A stretch of DNA of 64,000 bases, taken from contig JAESIW010000065.1 of assembly GCA_016802295.1 (NCBI GenBank), forward strand, positions 558,001 to 622,000. The letters run 5' to 3'. This DNA comes from Brachionus rotundiformis (Eukaryota; Rotifera; Eurotatoria; Ploima; Brachionidae). Under the pieces are notes generated by a model, which worked only from the letters and a program-made list of their open reading frames with translations, did no database searches and was not told where the DNA came from. Within the stretch, counting starts at the first letter, position 1. Every line of letters starts with the position of its first letter. Below, in pieces: positions 21,867 to 31,118 of this stretch. The position numbers were made by a program, and so were the translations under genes.

Positions 21867-23990
21867 ATGAAAGAATCAATGAAAATAATTTTTATCTTAA
21901 AATACATTTTGATTCTAATTTTGAAATTTGAATGCTCTAACATATCGCCATTTAAAAAAGTATCAGTGGAAGCCAATGGAACTCTTGTATTGAATGATGA
22001 ATTAGATAAAATTTTCCAAAGATCGCGGTTTCTCATTGCGGTTTCTATCAAAGATAATGCTCATTCTTTGCCAACATTTTTGGCATACTTGGAAGAAATT
22101 CACTGTCCAAATCAAAATAAGAAATGTGATCTATGGTAGGCAAAAACCTGGTTTATTTCAAATTTAAATTAAAAATTTTTAGGTTTATTTTTGACGAATG
22201 TTCTGATAACAGTTATGAAATGTTCACCAACTGGCTTTCCAAAACTCGTCAGTTGTTTGATACTATTTTAATGATTAATACGCAAAATGATGAAAAAACA
22301 AAACAAAATCATGTAATAAGTCAATTTTATTTTATTTTTTTTTTAAATATTATTAAAATTCCAATTATGTTTTTTAAATAGAATTATTTTTATTTTTTAC
22401 TATTTTAAAACTTTAAGCCGGAACTTGGAGATGCTTACTTTTCCAAGAATAAAAAAATCAGAGCGCTTGCCTATGCATTGGATAAAAATTTTGATTATAT
22501 ATTTTTTTTGAATGGAGACACAATATTAACTAATCCGAATGTAATTGAAATTTTAGCACGAAAATTAAAGTAAAAATAAGCAAAAGTATTTTAATATATT
22601 TAAATGTAACAATCATTGATATTCAAGGCCTATTGTAGCTCCTCTACTTACATCTAGTGACTCAAAGCATTCAACCTTTTCAATTTGGTCTCAAGACCAA
22701 GATTCAGACCAAAAATTATATTCAGCAATTTATGAACGAAATAAAGTTGGATGTTTTAAAGCCAATGGTGTCAAGGAATCATATCTTATTAGTTTAAGAA
22801 ACAAAAAAGTCAATCAATTTTTGGAATCATATATTAATATATTAAATGATGATGAAGAAGTCAGTCATTTGGCTAAAATAAATGGACTTGCTATGTTTGT
22901 TTGTAATAGAGACTATTATGGATATATCCCCGATTCAATCGAAGATAGAATAGCAGCTTTTTTGCATTTAAGAATAGACCATTTATTAAAAGGACAGAAT
23001 AAGACGTACAACAACCCATTAAAAATAAGTGAAAATATTGACAAAAATTTAATTTTTGATTTTGGCAAGACAAAATTGGGTTTTGATGAAATATATATAA
23101 TAAATCTGGAGAGGCGTCCAGATAGACGAAAAAGAATAGAATCAGCATTAGATGATCTAGGAATTACTTATAAAATGATGAAAGCTGTCGATGGGCGAAC
23201 GATTAATGAAAAATATTTAAATGACTTGGGAATCAAAAGCTTGCCAAACTACAAAGATCCATACAATGATCGACCACTTAATTATGGTGAAATTGGATGT
23301 TTTTTAAGTCATTACTTTATCTGGCAAGAGGTTACTTATATTTTTAACAATTTTTAACTATAAAAATTAACCAGTTATTATAGATGGTATCCAAAAATTA
23401 CAAAAAAATACTAATACTTGAAGATGATGCAAAATTTGTTTTAAACTTTAAAAATATATTAAACAATCTTATGGATTCTATTGACGAGAAAAAATTAATA
23501 TGGGATATATTGTTAGTTTTCACACTTTTATTTTTAAATTTAAAGTTTTTTTTATTTAATTTGAAGATATTTGGGACGAAAAATTATGAGGGTGAAAGAA
23601 GAAGAGTGGAATTTAGATATTTTGCCATTCAAAAGTTTTGGATTGATTCAACCTTCTTATTCTCACTGGACAGTGGGGTATGCATTAAGTTTGAATGGTG
23701 CTCAAAAATTGCTAGCAAATGAACCTTTAAAAAAAATGCTACCAGTAGATGAATATTTACCAATAATGTTTAACAGACAGCCAAATGAATACTGGTCTTC
23801 TTTTTTCCCAGAAAAAAACGTGATTGCATTTGCAATTCATCCTCCAATTATTTATCCGACTCATTACACTGGAGAACCAAGTCATATTTCCGATACCGAA
23901 AATACCCAGCTTTTAGATACTAAATTCGAAGGTGATATTTTTGACACAAACAATTTAGATAATACTCATAAATTTCATGTTGATTTATAA
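21867..23990 (+). CDS. COLGALT1: Procollagen galactosyltransferase (COLGALT/GLT25 family; 6 exons, 601 aa)
   Basis: Exons 21867-22135, 22183-22312, 22418-22569, 22628-23330, 23384-23511 and 23567-23990 join in frame; length is close to the human protein (622 aa). An N-terminal signal peptide (KIIFILKYILILILKFEC) points to the ER. The family transfers galactose to hydroxylysine in collagens. The first glycosyltransferase domain spans about 50-330. The second (from about 355) has GFDEIYIINLERRPDRRKR, NYGEIGCFLSHYFIW, LEDDAKF (EDD at 431-433), KMLPVDEYLPIMF and IYPTHYTGEPSHISDTE, all typical of COLGALT. Two oddities: the first-domain DxD of relatives (Asp-Ala-Asp) is Asn165-Gly-Asp167, and the C terminus is HVDL instead of the usual RDEL retention signal. 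Confidence 0.9.
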
Positions 23991-24810
23991 TTTAGTTTTC
24001 TTTAAGTTTCTAAAATAAATAATTTTTTCTTGTGGTTTAATTAAATAAAATTTTGAAATTTCATTTTCTATCATCTAAACTTATTATTTTATAAACAATC
24101 AAATACCGTATTTCAATTATCTAAATTTCTAAATCCTGTATATAATTCAAATTTTGTCAAATTTCTTAAAATTATCTCAAAATTAAAATGATCAAATGTT
24201 TTATCTTAAAATCAATTTTTTACCCAGATTAATTTGACTTTGATTTGATTTAAAAATTCTATCATTCTCAGATAAACTGTTGAAATGAACTTTTTGATTT
24301 AAAACAAAATTCATAGTTTATTAATGTTTTATGTTTTTTTGAATTTTCGTTGTTAATTTATACTTTAAATTCCAATGTGAATAACCTCATTATTGTATTT
24401 AACATAAAATTTAATGATTTCATATCACATTACAAAAAATTATATCTGCCCAATATATAGGTAAAGATAAAATTAAAAATTTTTAAACGATTATCGAATT
24501 TTTTATAAAATGATTTAAAATATCTAACAAAAATTTATTATTCAACAAATAAATAATAGCGATTTTAATAAATTTTAAAAAAGCAATTTCTATAAAGAAA
24601 AATATCATTCAGAATTTTAATCTAAATGTTATTTTCCAACTATTCCTTTTTCACTCAATTAGCAAATGCTTTTTAAGATATTTAAAATATTCATCTATTT
24701 ACATAAAATGATTAAATAATTTTTTTTATAAACAAATATAATCACCAATAATCATTTTAAATCAGGAATTAGATATTTTATAAGTCTGATAGAAAACCTT
24801 TTAAAAAATT
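23991..24810. other. Intergenic A+T-rich spacer
   Basis: About 820 bp between the galactosyltransferase and sulfotransferase-like genes. An AATAAA-type signal lies near 24015. Nothing else seen. Confidence 0.5.
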
Positions 24811-25797
24811 ATGCTTAAAATTTTAACTAGGATATTTTTATGGATCTTAAGTCTATTAGTTTCCATAAAGTTGATTTATGTAATTAGAAATCATTCTAGC
24901 TGTCCAAAACCCATTTATCCTACTGAAGAAATCAATAATAAAATGGAAGTAAATCAAATAAGGGCACCGAAAATAAAAAGAGTTTACTCATACAATCGTC
25001 AATTTCCACTTATTTTTGTCACTGGTATACGAATGTCTGGTCTAGAATTGATGCGCTTATTATTGAACCAGAACCCGATGATCAGGTGTAGTAGAGAAAC
25101 CGAAATAATAGCTGATTTAATTTATAGGCGTCAAGAATGGGTCAGTTCAAATATTGAGAGAGAAAGACTGCACCATGCCGGTATGACCAGTAATTTAATA
25201 GACGATTCTGTAGCTGCGTTTATTTTGGAAATTATACTCAAGCATGACAAAATTGCTAATTGTTTATGCAACAAAGATCCTGAAATATTTTCATATGCCC
25301 ATTATATAAAGAAAATGTTTACCAATGTAAAGTTTATTTTAATGGTGCGAGATCCTCGGGGAACTATAGATTCGTTGCTTAAAAAAGGATCTCCCATTTC
25401 TCAGAAAAATTATGTGAATAATTTTGAAGATGGGCTTTCAAGCTGGGATAAGATAATGGGAAATTTTGTTAACGATTGTAGGTATCTTGGTAAAAGTGTT
25501 TGCAAAATTGTATTCTATGAGCAGCTAGTTTTGAATACAAATAAAACTGTAGCTGACGTAGAGAAATTTTTAAAAATTGAAAAACTCGACAAAAAATTGT
25601 TCAAAAATTTAACAAATATTAATCAAAAATTAATTGAAATAAATAAAAGACAGTTATTTAAATGGCAAAGAAGAATGTCTACAAACTTATGGAACAAGTT
25701 AGCAGATATTGTACCAAATGCGAGACAATTTGGTTATGATTTTAAAGAAAAATTACCGCTTTATTCAATTTATAACAATTTAACATTTGAATTTTAA
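24811..25797 (+). CDS. Tyrosylprotein-sulfotransferase-like protein with degenerate cofactor loop (single exon, 328 aa)
   Basis: A short cytoplasmic N terminus and a hydrophobic segment (about residues 8-25) predict a type II Golgi membrane protein, as in TPST1/2. The fold signature is present: PLIFVTGI, LMRLLLNQNPMIRC, CLCNKDP (Lys155), VKFILMVRDPRGTIDSLL and KIVFYEQLVL. TPSTs transfer sulfate from PAPS to tyrosine. The PAPS-binding loop PRSGTT of TPST is RMSGLE here (74-79): the catalytic Arg is Met75 and both Thr are replaced. Glu96 aligns with the catalytic base, while the following Arg is Glu98. It also lacks introns, unlike its neighbours, so a retrocopy origin is possible. The enzyme may be inactive or altered in specificity. 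Confidence 0.8.
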   Translation: MLKILTRIFLWILSLLVSIKLIYVIRNHSSCPKPIYPTEEINNKMEVNQIRAPKIKRVYSYNRQFPLIFVTGIRMSGLELMRLLLNQNPMIRCSRETEIIADLIYRRQEWVSSNIERERLHHAGMTSNLIDDSVAAFILEIILKHDKIANCLCNKDPEIFSYAHYIKKMFTNVKFILMVRDPRGTIDSLLKKGSPISQKNYVNNFEDGLSSWDKIMGNFVNDCRYLGKSVCKIVFYEQLVLNTNKTVADVEKFLKIEKLDKKLFKNLTNINQKLIEINKRQLFKWQRRMSTNLWNKLADIVPNARQFGYDFKEKLPLYSIYNNLTFEF

Positions 25798-27188
25798 TTT
25801 ATGATGTATCTATGTTGTAATTTTTTTGTGTCTCGTTTTAGTTTATTTGAGTCGAATTGTGAAAATTTTTTGTTACTTTTTTAATCAAGCTTTGTGACAT
25901 TCTTTCATTCTCCAAACATTTTTTTTTATATAATGATAAAAATTAACTGATATAAAAAACAAAGAGAATTTAATTAGAATTTTTAGTATTATTATTAATA
26001 ATATATATTTATTCATTTCCTACTGTCAAAAAATATTAATAAACTAAACCTCAAAATATTTTTTATATTTATATACCTAGAATAACATTCATAATAAGTC
26101 TAAGAAAACTTTTTATTCGTAAATATTACTCTTTATATTTTGATATGAATTTTGTTATGATTTTCTTTATTTATTATTTTAAATTTTTCTTCATTAATTT
26201 TTTAAAAATAAATCTTTCAATTCCTCTTTCATAGTCACATTGTTATCATTTTGGTAATTCTACATATATTAGATAGAAATTTAATGACTTACAAATTAGA
26301 TTTTTTGTTGATAATCGAAAAATGCTTATTAAATAAACATATTGTTTAAGTAAAAAAAAAATTTTTAATTTTTTCAATCATTGAATTTGAAGAAACTATT
26401 TTAATGAATTAGGTTCTGAAAGAGTAATATTTTATTAACAGTTAATATTTCTTAAAACCTAATAGTTTTCTAAGACAAATCAATGACTTAAAGTCGAAGC
26501 AAGATGAATCTTTTCTTTAACTTTGTATGTAATAAATTTATAATGTATAAAAATTTCATATTTTTAAATTCAAAATAATATTTAACACTAGAAAGCCCGA
26601 CCTAAAAATGACAAAAATTTAAAAACTTATTTTTAAAGAAATTATCATAGAATAGCAACATTTTTTTTTGATATTCAATAAAGTCTCCATAAATCTATAA
26701 AATAAAATACTGAATATTAAATTCTGTTTCTGCATTCAAAAGATATTGAGATTTGAAATTTAAAAAAATGGGTCTAAAAAACCCGTCGGGTCTTCTAGTG
26801 TTAAATAAATGTAATTAGCTATCTTTGAAGATATGAATTATCAAAAATTATAACTAGGTCCAAAAATCAACAATATTCAATTTTTTTAATTTTCAAATTT
26901 TAATTTTTGAGTGATATTTTGAATGTTTCCAATTTTTGATAATGTTTCTTTTTATATGCTATGTATATTAAGACTCAATTTAAACAATTTTTAGAATATT
27001 AAATAAATTATTAAAATTTATCCATAAATTAAGCTCTCATTTAAGCAATAAAATAAAAAATTGTTTAAAATCAAGAAAATAATTATTTAATCAAGGAGTC
27101 ATTCTTAACATCCTACAGCTAGAGCTGTTGATATCAATTTTTTTAACTTTTCCTAATAACTTTATATGATATTTTTAGAGCCGATAAA
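25798..27188. other. Intergenic region containing a MITE
   Basis: A+T-rich, apart from the inverted-repeat element at 26582-26804. The sequence just before the CHP start ends in TATTTTTAG, which looks like a splice acceptor in the 5' UTR. Confidence 0.5.
26582..26804. mobile_element. piggyBac-type MITE with TTAA target site
   Basis: A 223-bp element bounded on both sides by TTAA. The left end reads TTAACACTAGAAAGCCCGAC; the inverse complement of the right end reads TTAACACTAGAAGACCCGAC. TTAA duplication and a C-x-CTAGAA terminus are the hallmarks of piggyBac elements. There is no transposase frame inside, so it is non-autonomous. Confidence 0.8.
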
Positions 27189-27758
27189 ATGGGTTCTAAT
27201 TCTTCTATTTTGCTTCAGAAAGAAGAAATTGACACTATCGCAAATGATACAGGATTTTCTCCTAATCAAATCAAGCGTCTGTACAATAGATTTACCACCT
27301 TGGACAAACATAACGCAGGGTATTTGACCAGACAGGACCTTCTCCGCATTCCGGAGCTTCATGTTAATCCTCTGTGTGATAGAATCATAGAGGTCTTGAT
27401 TGAAGATCATGGAAAAGATGGCAAAATAAATTTTAGACAATTTGCTCAAGTCTTTTCCACTTTTAGACGCGAAAAAAATGAAAATATTAATTTTAATAGT
27501 AAAGAAAATAAGTTAAAGTTTTTGTTCGGTATTTATGACAGAGATAAAGACAATAAAATAAATAAAAATGAATTGTTGGGTATTTTAAAAATGTTGGTTG
27601 GCTCAAATATACCAGAAGAACAAATGAACGCAATTGCTGAGCGAACTATTACTGAATTAGACGAAAATGGAGATTTGGTCATAACTTTTGAAGAATTCTG
27701 TGATACATTAAAAAAAATAGACGTGGACGAAAAAATGAGTATGAAATTTTTGACATAA
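27189..27758 (+). CDS. CHP1: Calcineurin B homologous protein (CHP1-like), 189 aa
   Basis: A single coding exon. The start is fixed by the N-myristoylation sequence MGSNSS. The order matches CHP1: TGFSPNQIKRLYNRFTTLDK, RIPEL, NPLCDRII, then EF3 (DRDKDNKINKNE) and EF4 (DENGDLVITFEE), both with complete calcium ligands, and the C terminus KKIDVDEKMSMKFLT. EF1 and EF2 loops are degenerate, as usual in CHPs. The family binds Na+/H+ exchangers and regulates trafficking and calcineurin. A TTTTTAG lies 12 bases before the ATG, so a spliced leader or 5' UTR intron is likely. It has a paralogue 2.1 kb downstream. Confidence 0.9.
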   Translation: MGSNSSILLQKEEIDTIANDTGFSPNQIKRLYNRFTTLDKHNAGYLTRQDLLRIPELHVNPLCDRIIEVLIEDHGKDGKINFRQFAQVFSTFRREKNENINFNSKENKLKFLFGIYDRDKDNKINKNELLGILKMLVGSNIPEEQMNAIAERTITELDENGDLVITFEEFCDTLKKIDVDEKMSMKFLT

Positions 27759-29865
27759 ATTCTCAAAAAAATTAAGCTCAAATTGTTTTTTAATTCATGG
27801 CTTTAAAAAATTTATTTTATGTTTGTTATAGCTAGTCATTAATTTTGTTTTTGGATTTTTTAATAAATTATTTTCGATTCTACCAAAATTTTTCTATTCA
27901 AATCTTTTTTATTAAAATTTTTACAACAAATTACGTAAAGCTTCGGTCTAATTTTAAAAAATGTTCTAAACGAAGCGTTCAGTTAATAATTTTTTTATTA
28001 TCTTAAATTTTGCTTACGAAAATAAATTAAAATGCGAATTTTCATTTATAGCTTTATAACCTGATTTTAAGATAAAATTTCAAAATTAATTTACAACAAA
28101 AATTATCAAGAAAATTTAAAGTTTTAAACCACTTGGAAAAATTCAGCGTTAATTTCTAAAAACTTTTACTTTAAAATAAATGAATCGATGTAAATAATTT
28201 TATTCTATGTAAATTTTGAGAATGTTCTATTTTTATGTAAGTTTTTTACTATGTAAAAAATTTGATAGGAATCAGTTGATAAAGAGAATAATTTAAAAAA
28301 ATGTATTAATTCTAAGGCATTTTTTACTCCTTCCCGACTTATTTCCTAACTATGAAAGCTAATTAAAATTTCATTTATTCTAATTAAATTTAAAATTAAT
28401 TAAAGTCTATTTTCACTAATTTAAAATTTTGTAAGCAAATTTTTAAATTCTAGAGTAAGTTTATAATCAAATCGATTTTATTATTTCTCAACTTAGATTA
28501 CTAAATAATCTTAAAACTCAGATTTATAATTTTCAGTTTAAATAAATATCCTCACTGATTAAATTTCCTCAGTGTTTGCCTTGGTAAACAAATTATGCTC
28601 AATTTGATTATTTATGTGCTTTATTTGGGCATGAAAAAGCTCAAGATTTTAATTTTGGATTTTGTTAGAAATTATAATTTGTCGAATCTAAGTATTAAAA
28701 TAAAAATAAAACAATATTCGTTTTAGGTCATTGCTTTTAGAAAAAAAACGCCTTTAGTATATTTTTCTATCATTAAATTAACTATAGTGATTTTAAAACC
28801 ATTTTCCATAGATAATGATATCAGTTATTAAAAGCTATTAAATTTAAGCATACTTGAATTTATATGTTTTCCTCTAACTAGTTTCTTGTGTTTCACCATT
28901 TTGTTTCTTGCTAAAATAGCTTGAATATAAAATGGTAGTTTGATTTAATTCCAGTTAGAATTAAATTTCAAGATTCAGCTATTCCAGTAAAGTTATTAAT
29001 AATTTAAGTGTGGATAAAATTTTGGAATTATAGAGAGTGAGAGTAAAACGAAAATTAGAGTGAATAAGCACAATATCTAAAATTAATTTGTTTAAAAACA
29101 GCATAAAATATCATAATTAAGAAAAGCTAAATTAAAATTTAAATAAGGGTAAATAATTTATTAATTAAATTCAAATTTCGCATTAGCTAACTTACAAATA
29201 TTAATTAAAAATTTAAAATTTTTAAAATTTTTAAAAGCTTTTTTTTAAATTTTAAATAAATTAATTTTAAGAACATGCTAATTCTAGTTTTTTATTAATT
29301 CATGTGTAATGAATCATGAAATTTTTATTCTTTTAATTAATTCGTTTGCCTGTATTTTTTTCGAAATATCATAAATCCAAAATCTTGAAATTAAGTGATT
29401 AGTTAATTTTTTAAGATATATGGAGTTTTATCCATAAAAAATTAATTAAACCAAGCTCATGTAACCTTTGTTAATTTTCCAAATGTCAATTTTTAATATT
29501 TGGATAGATTTTAGTTAATTTCATTGTTAAGCAAATAATAGGAAAAAATTCCTTAATTTGATCGATTATTATTAATATCGACTGGATCGTAAAGATCGTA
29601 TTTTTCTATCAAATTTATTATTTTCATTTTGAATCTTACAAAATGAAATAGTTAATCAAATTAACAATTTAAAATTGGCTATTTTTAGTAAATTCAGATG
29701 ATATTAAAATTAAGGATCAGAAAATATCAAAATATAAAAAGAATTCATGTTGTATAATTCAAATGGTGTGATAAAAGATTTTTACATAATACCTGATACT
29801 TGAATTTAATCCTCAACTTGATCAACTTAAATAATTTAAAAGGTAAAAATTTCTTTTTTAGAAAA
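27759..29865. other. Spacer between tandem CHP genes
   Basis: About 2.1 kb of A+T-rich sequence with no recognisable gene. CTTTTTTAG just before the second CHP start again looks like a 5' UTR splice acceptor. Confidence 0.5.
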
Positions 29866-30432
29866 ATGGGATCTTCTACCAGTATTACCATAGATCCAAG
29901 GGAAGTTGATGAAATTTGTAAAGAAACAGGATTTTCGCACGGTCAGATAAAGCGATTGTTCAACCGATTCAATAGTTTGGACAAAGAAAATTTGGGCTTT
30001 TTGCGTAAAGAAGACTTATCTTCGATTCCTGAATTGTATAATCCAGTTCGAGATCGTATAATTGACGTATTGATAAGCGATCATGGGGAAGATGGTCATC
30101 TAAACTTTAGACAATTCGTTAATGTTTTGGCAATATTTCGAAGAAAATCAGGCAACACAACAGGTCCTAATACCCTTGAAAATAAGCTTAGATTTATATT
30201 CGACATGTATGACCGAGATAAAGACAACTTTATTGGCCAAAGTGAATTGTTATCTATTTTACAGATGATAGTCGGTGATAATCTACCAGAAGATCAGCTA
30301 AACGCAATAGCAGATAGAACTATTATTGAATTGGGCTTACCACTAAATGAAGGAATTTCCTATGAAAAATTTTGTGATTGTTTAAAAAAAATTGATATAG
30401 ATGAAAAAATGAGTATGAAATTTTTGTCATAA
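29866..30432 (+). CDS. Second CHP1-like EF-hand protein, tandem duplicate, 188 aa
   Basis: The start was set at 29866 because MGSSTS is a myristoylation site and the frame upstream has no other ATG. The protein is collinear with the CHP at 27189 (TGFSHGQIKRLFNRFNSLDK, RDRIIDVLISDHGEDG, KKIDIDEKMSMKFLS). EF3 is intact (DRDKDNFIGQSE). The EF4 loop has become LGLPLNEGISYE and lost most calcium ligands, so it probably binds one calcium ion instead of two. This is a tandem duplication followed by divergence of the fourth EF hand. Confidence 0.88.
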   Translation: MGSSTSITIDPREVDEICKETGFSHGQIKRLFNRFNSLDKENLGFLRKEDLSSIPELYNPVRDRIIDVLISDHGEDGHLNFRQFVNVLAIFRRKSGNTTGPNTLENKLRFIFDMYDRDKDNFIGQSELLSILQMIVGDNLPEDQLNAIADRTIIELGLPLNEGISYEKFCDCLKKIDIDEKMSMKFLS

Positions 30433-31118
30433 ATATTCCAGAGCCTTAATCAAAAAATTTAAAATGTTTTAGTTTTTTTTTTAAATAAAATTGGATAAAA
30501 AGTATAAAAATCTTAAATCAATCAATTATTAAAATTAGAAAGTAATCATTTCAGACTTTTTTATGGTAGTTAAAGATTAAGTATTAAAGATACTTTGAAG
30601 ATCACAATTAAAGAAAGAAAAATTAAAGCTATAATTATCTAGTGAATCTGATTAAAATAGCTAAAATCATTAACAATTTTCATTTAAATTTTTAGTCAGA
30701 ATTATAATTTTGAAAAAAGGTATTTTATTATATATTCTTCTTAAGAGTTTAAATTTTAGTTTTTGGTAAATAAAAGCTTTCATAAAGTTATCTTCATTGA
30801 TGCAACTTTATTTTTAAATTAAAAAATTTGAATTTTTTCAAAAATTTCAAACAACAAATATTAAATTATTTATTTAAATAAATTTGAATAATTCTTTGAT
30901 TTAAGTTTTTTTTAAATAATCTTTGAAAATTTAAAATTTGGATTACATTTCGTGTTAGATTTATTTTTTTACCATCTTCCTTCCTATTATCTAGATCTTT
31001 AGGATTAGGAAAAAATTTATCGTAATCTTAAGTGGTGTCTTAGAATTTAGTTACAAATAGAAATTAAATTTATCAAAAAATAAGTCTAAGTAACAATCTT
31101 TATTAAAAAATGTTTATT
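30433..31118. other. Convergent intergenic spacer
   Basis: Spacer between the 3' ends of the second CHP gene (+) and the first glutamate receptor gene (-). Nothing recognisable apart from likely 3' UTRs. Confidence 0.5.

Noticed and set aside
29843..29861. GTAAAAATTTCTTTTTTAG as a 19-bp intron before the second CHP gene.
   Set aside because: Far too short for a spliceosomal intron. Only the acceptor end is likely to be real, paired with a donor further upstream or a spliced leader.
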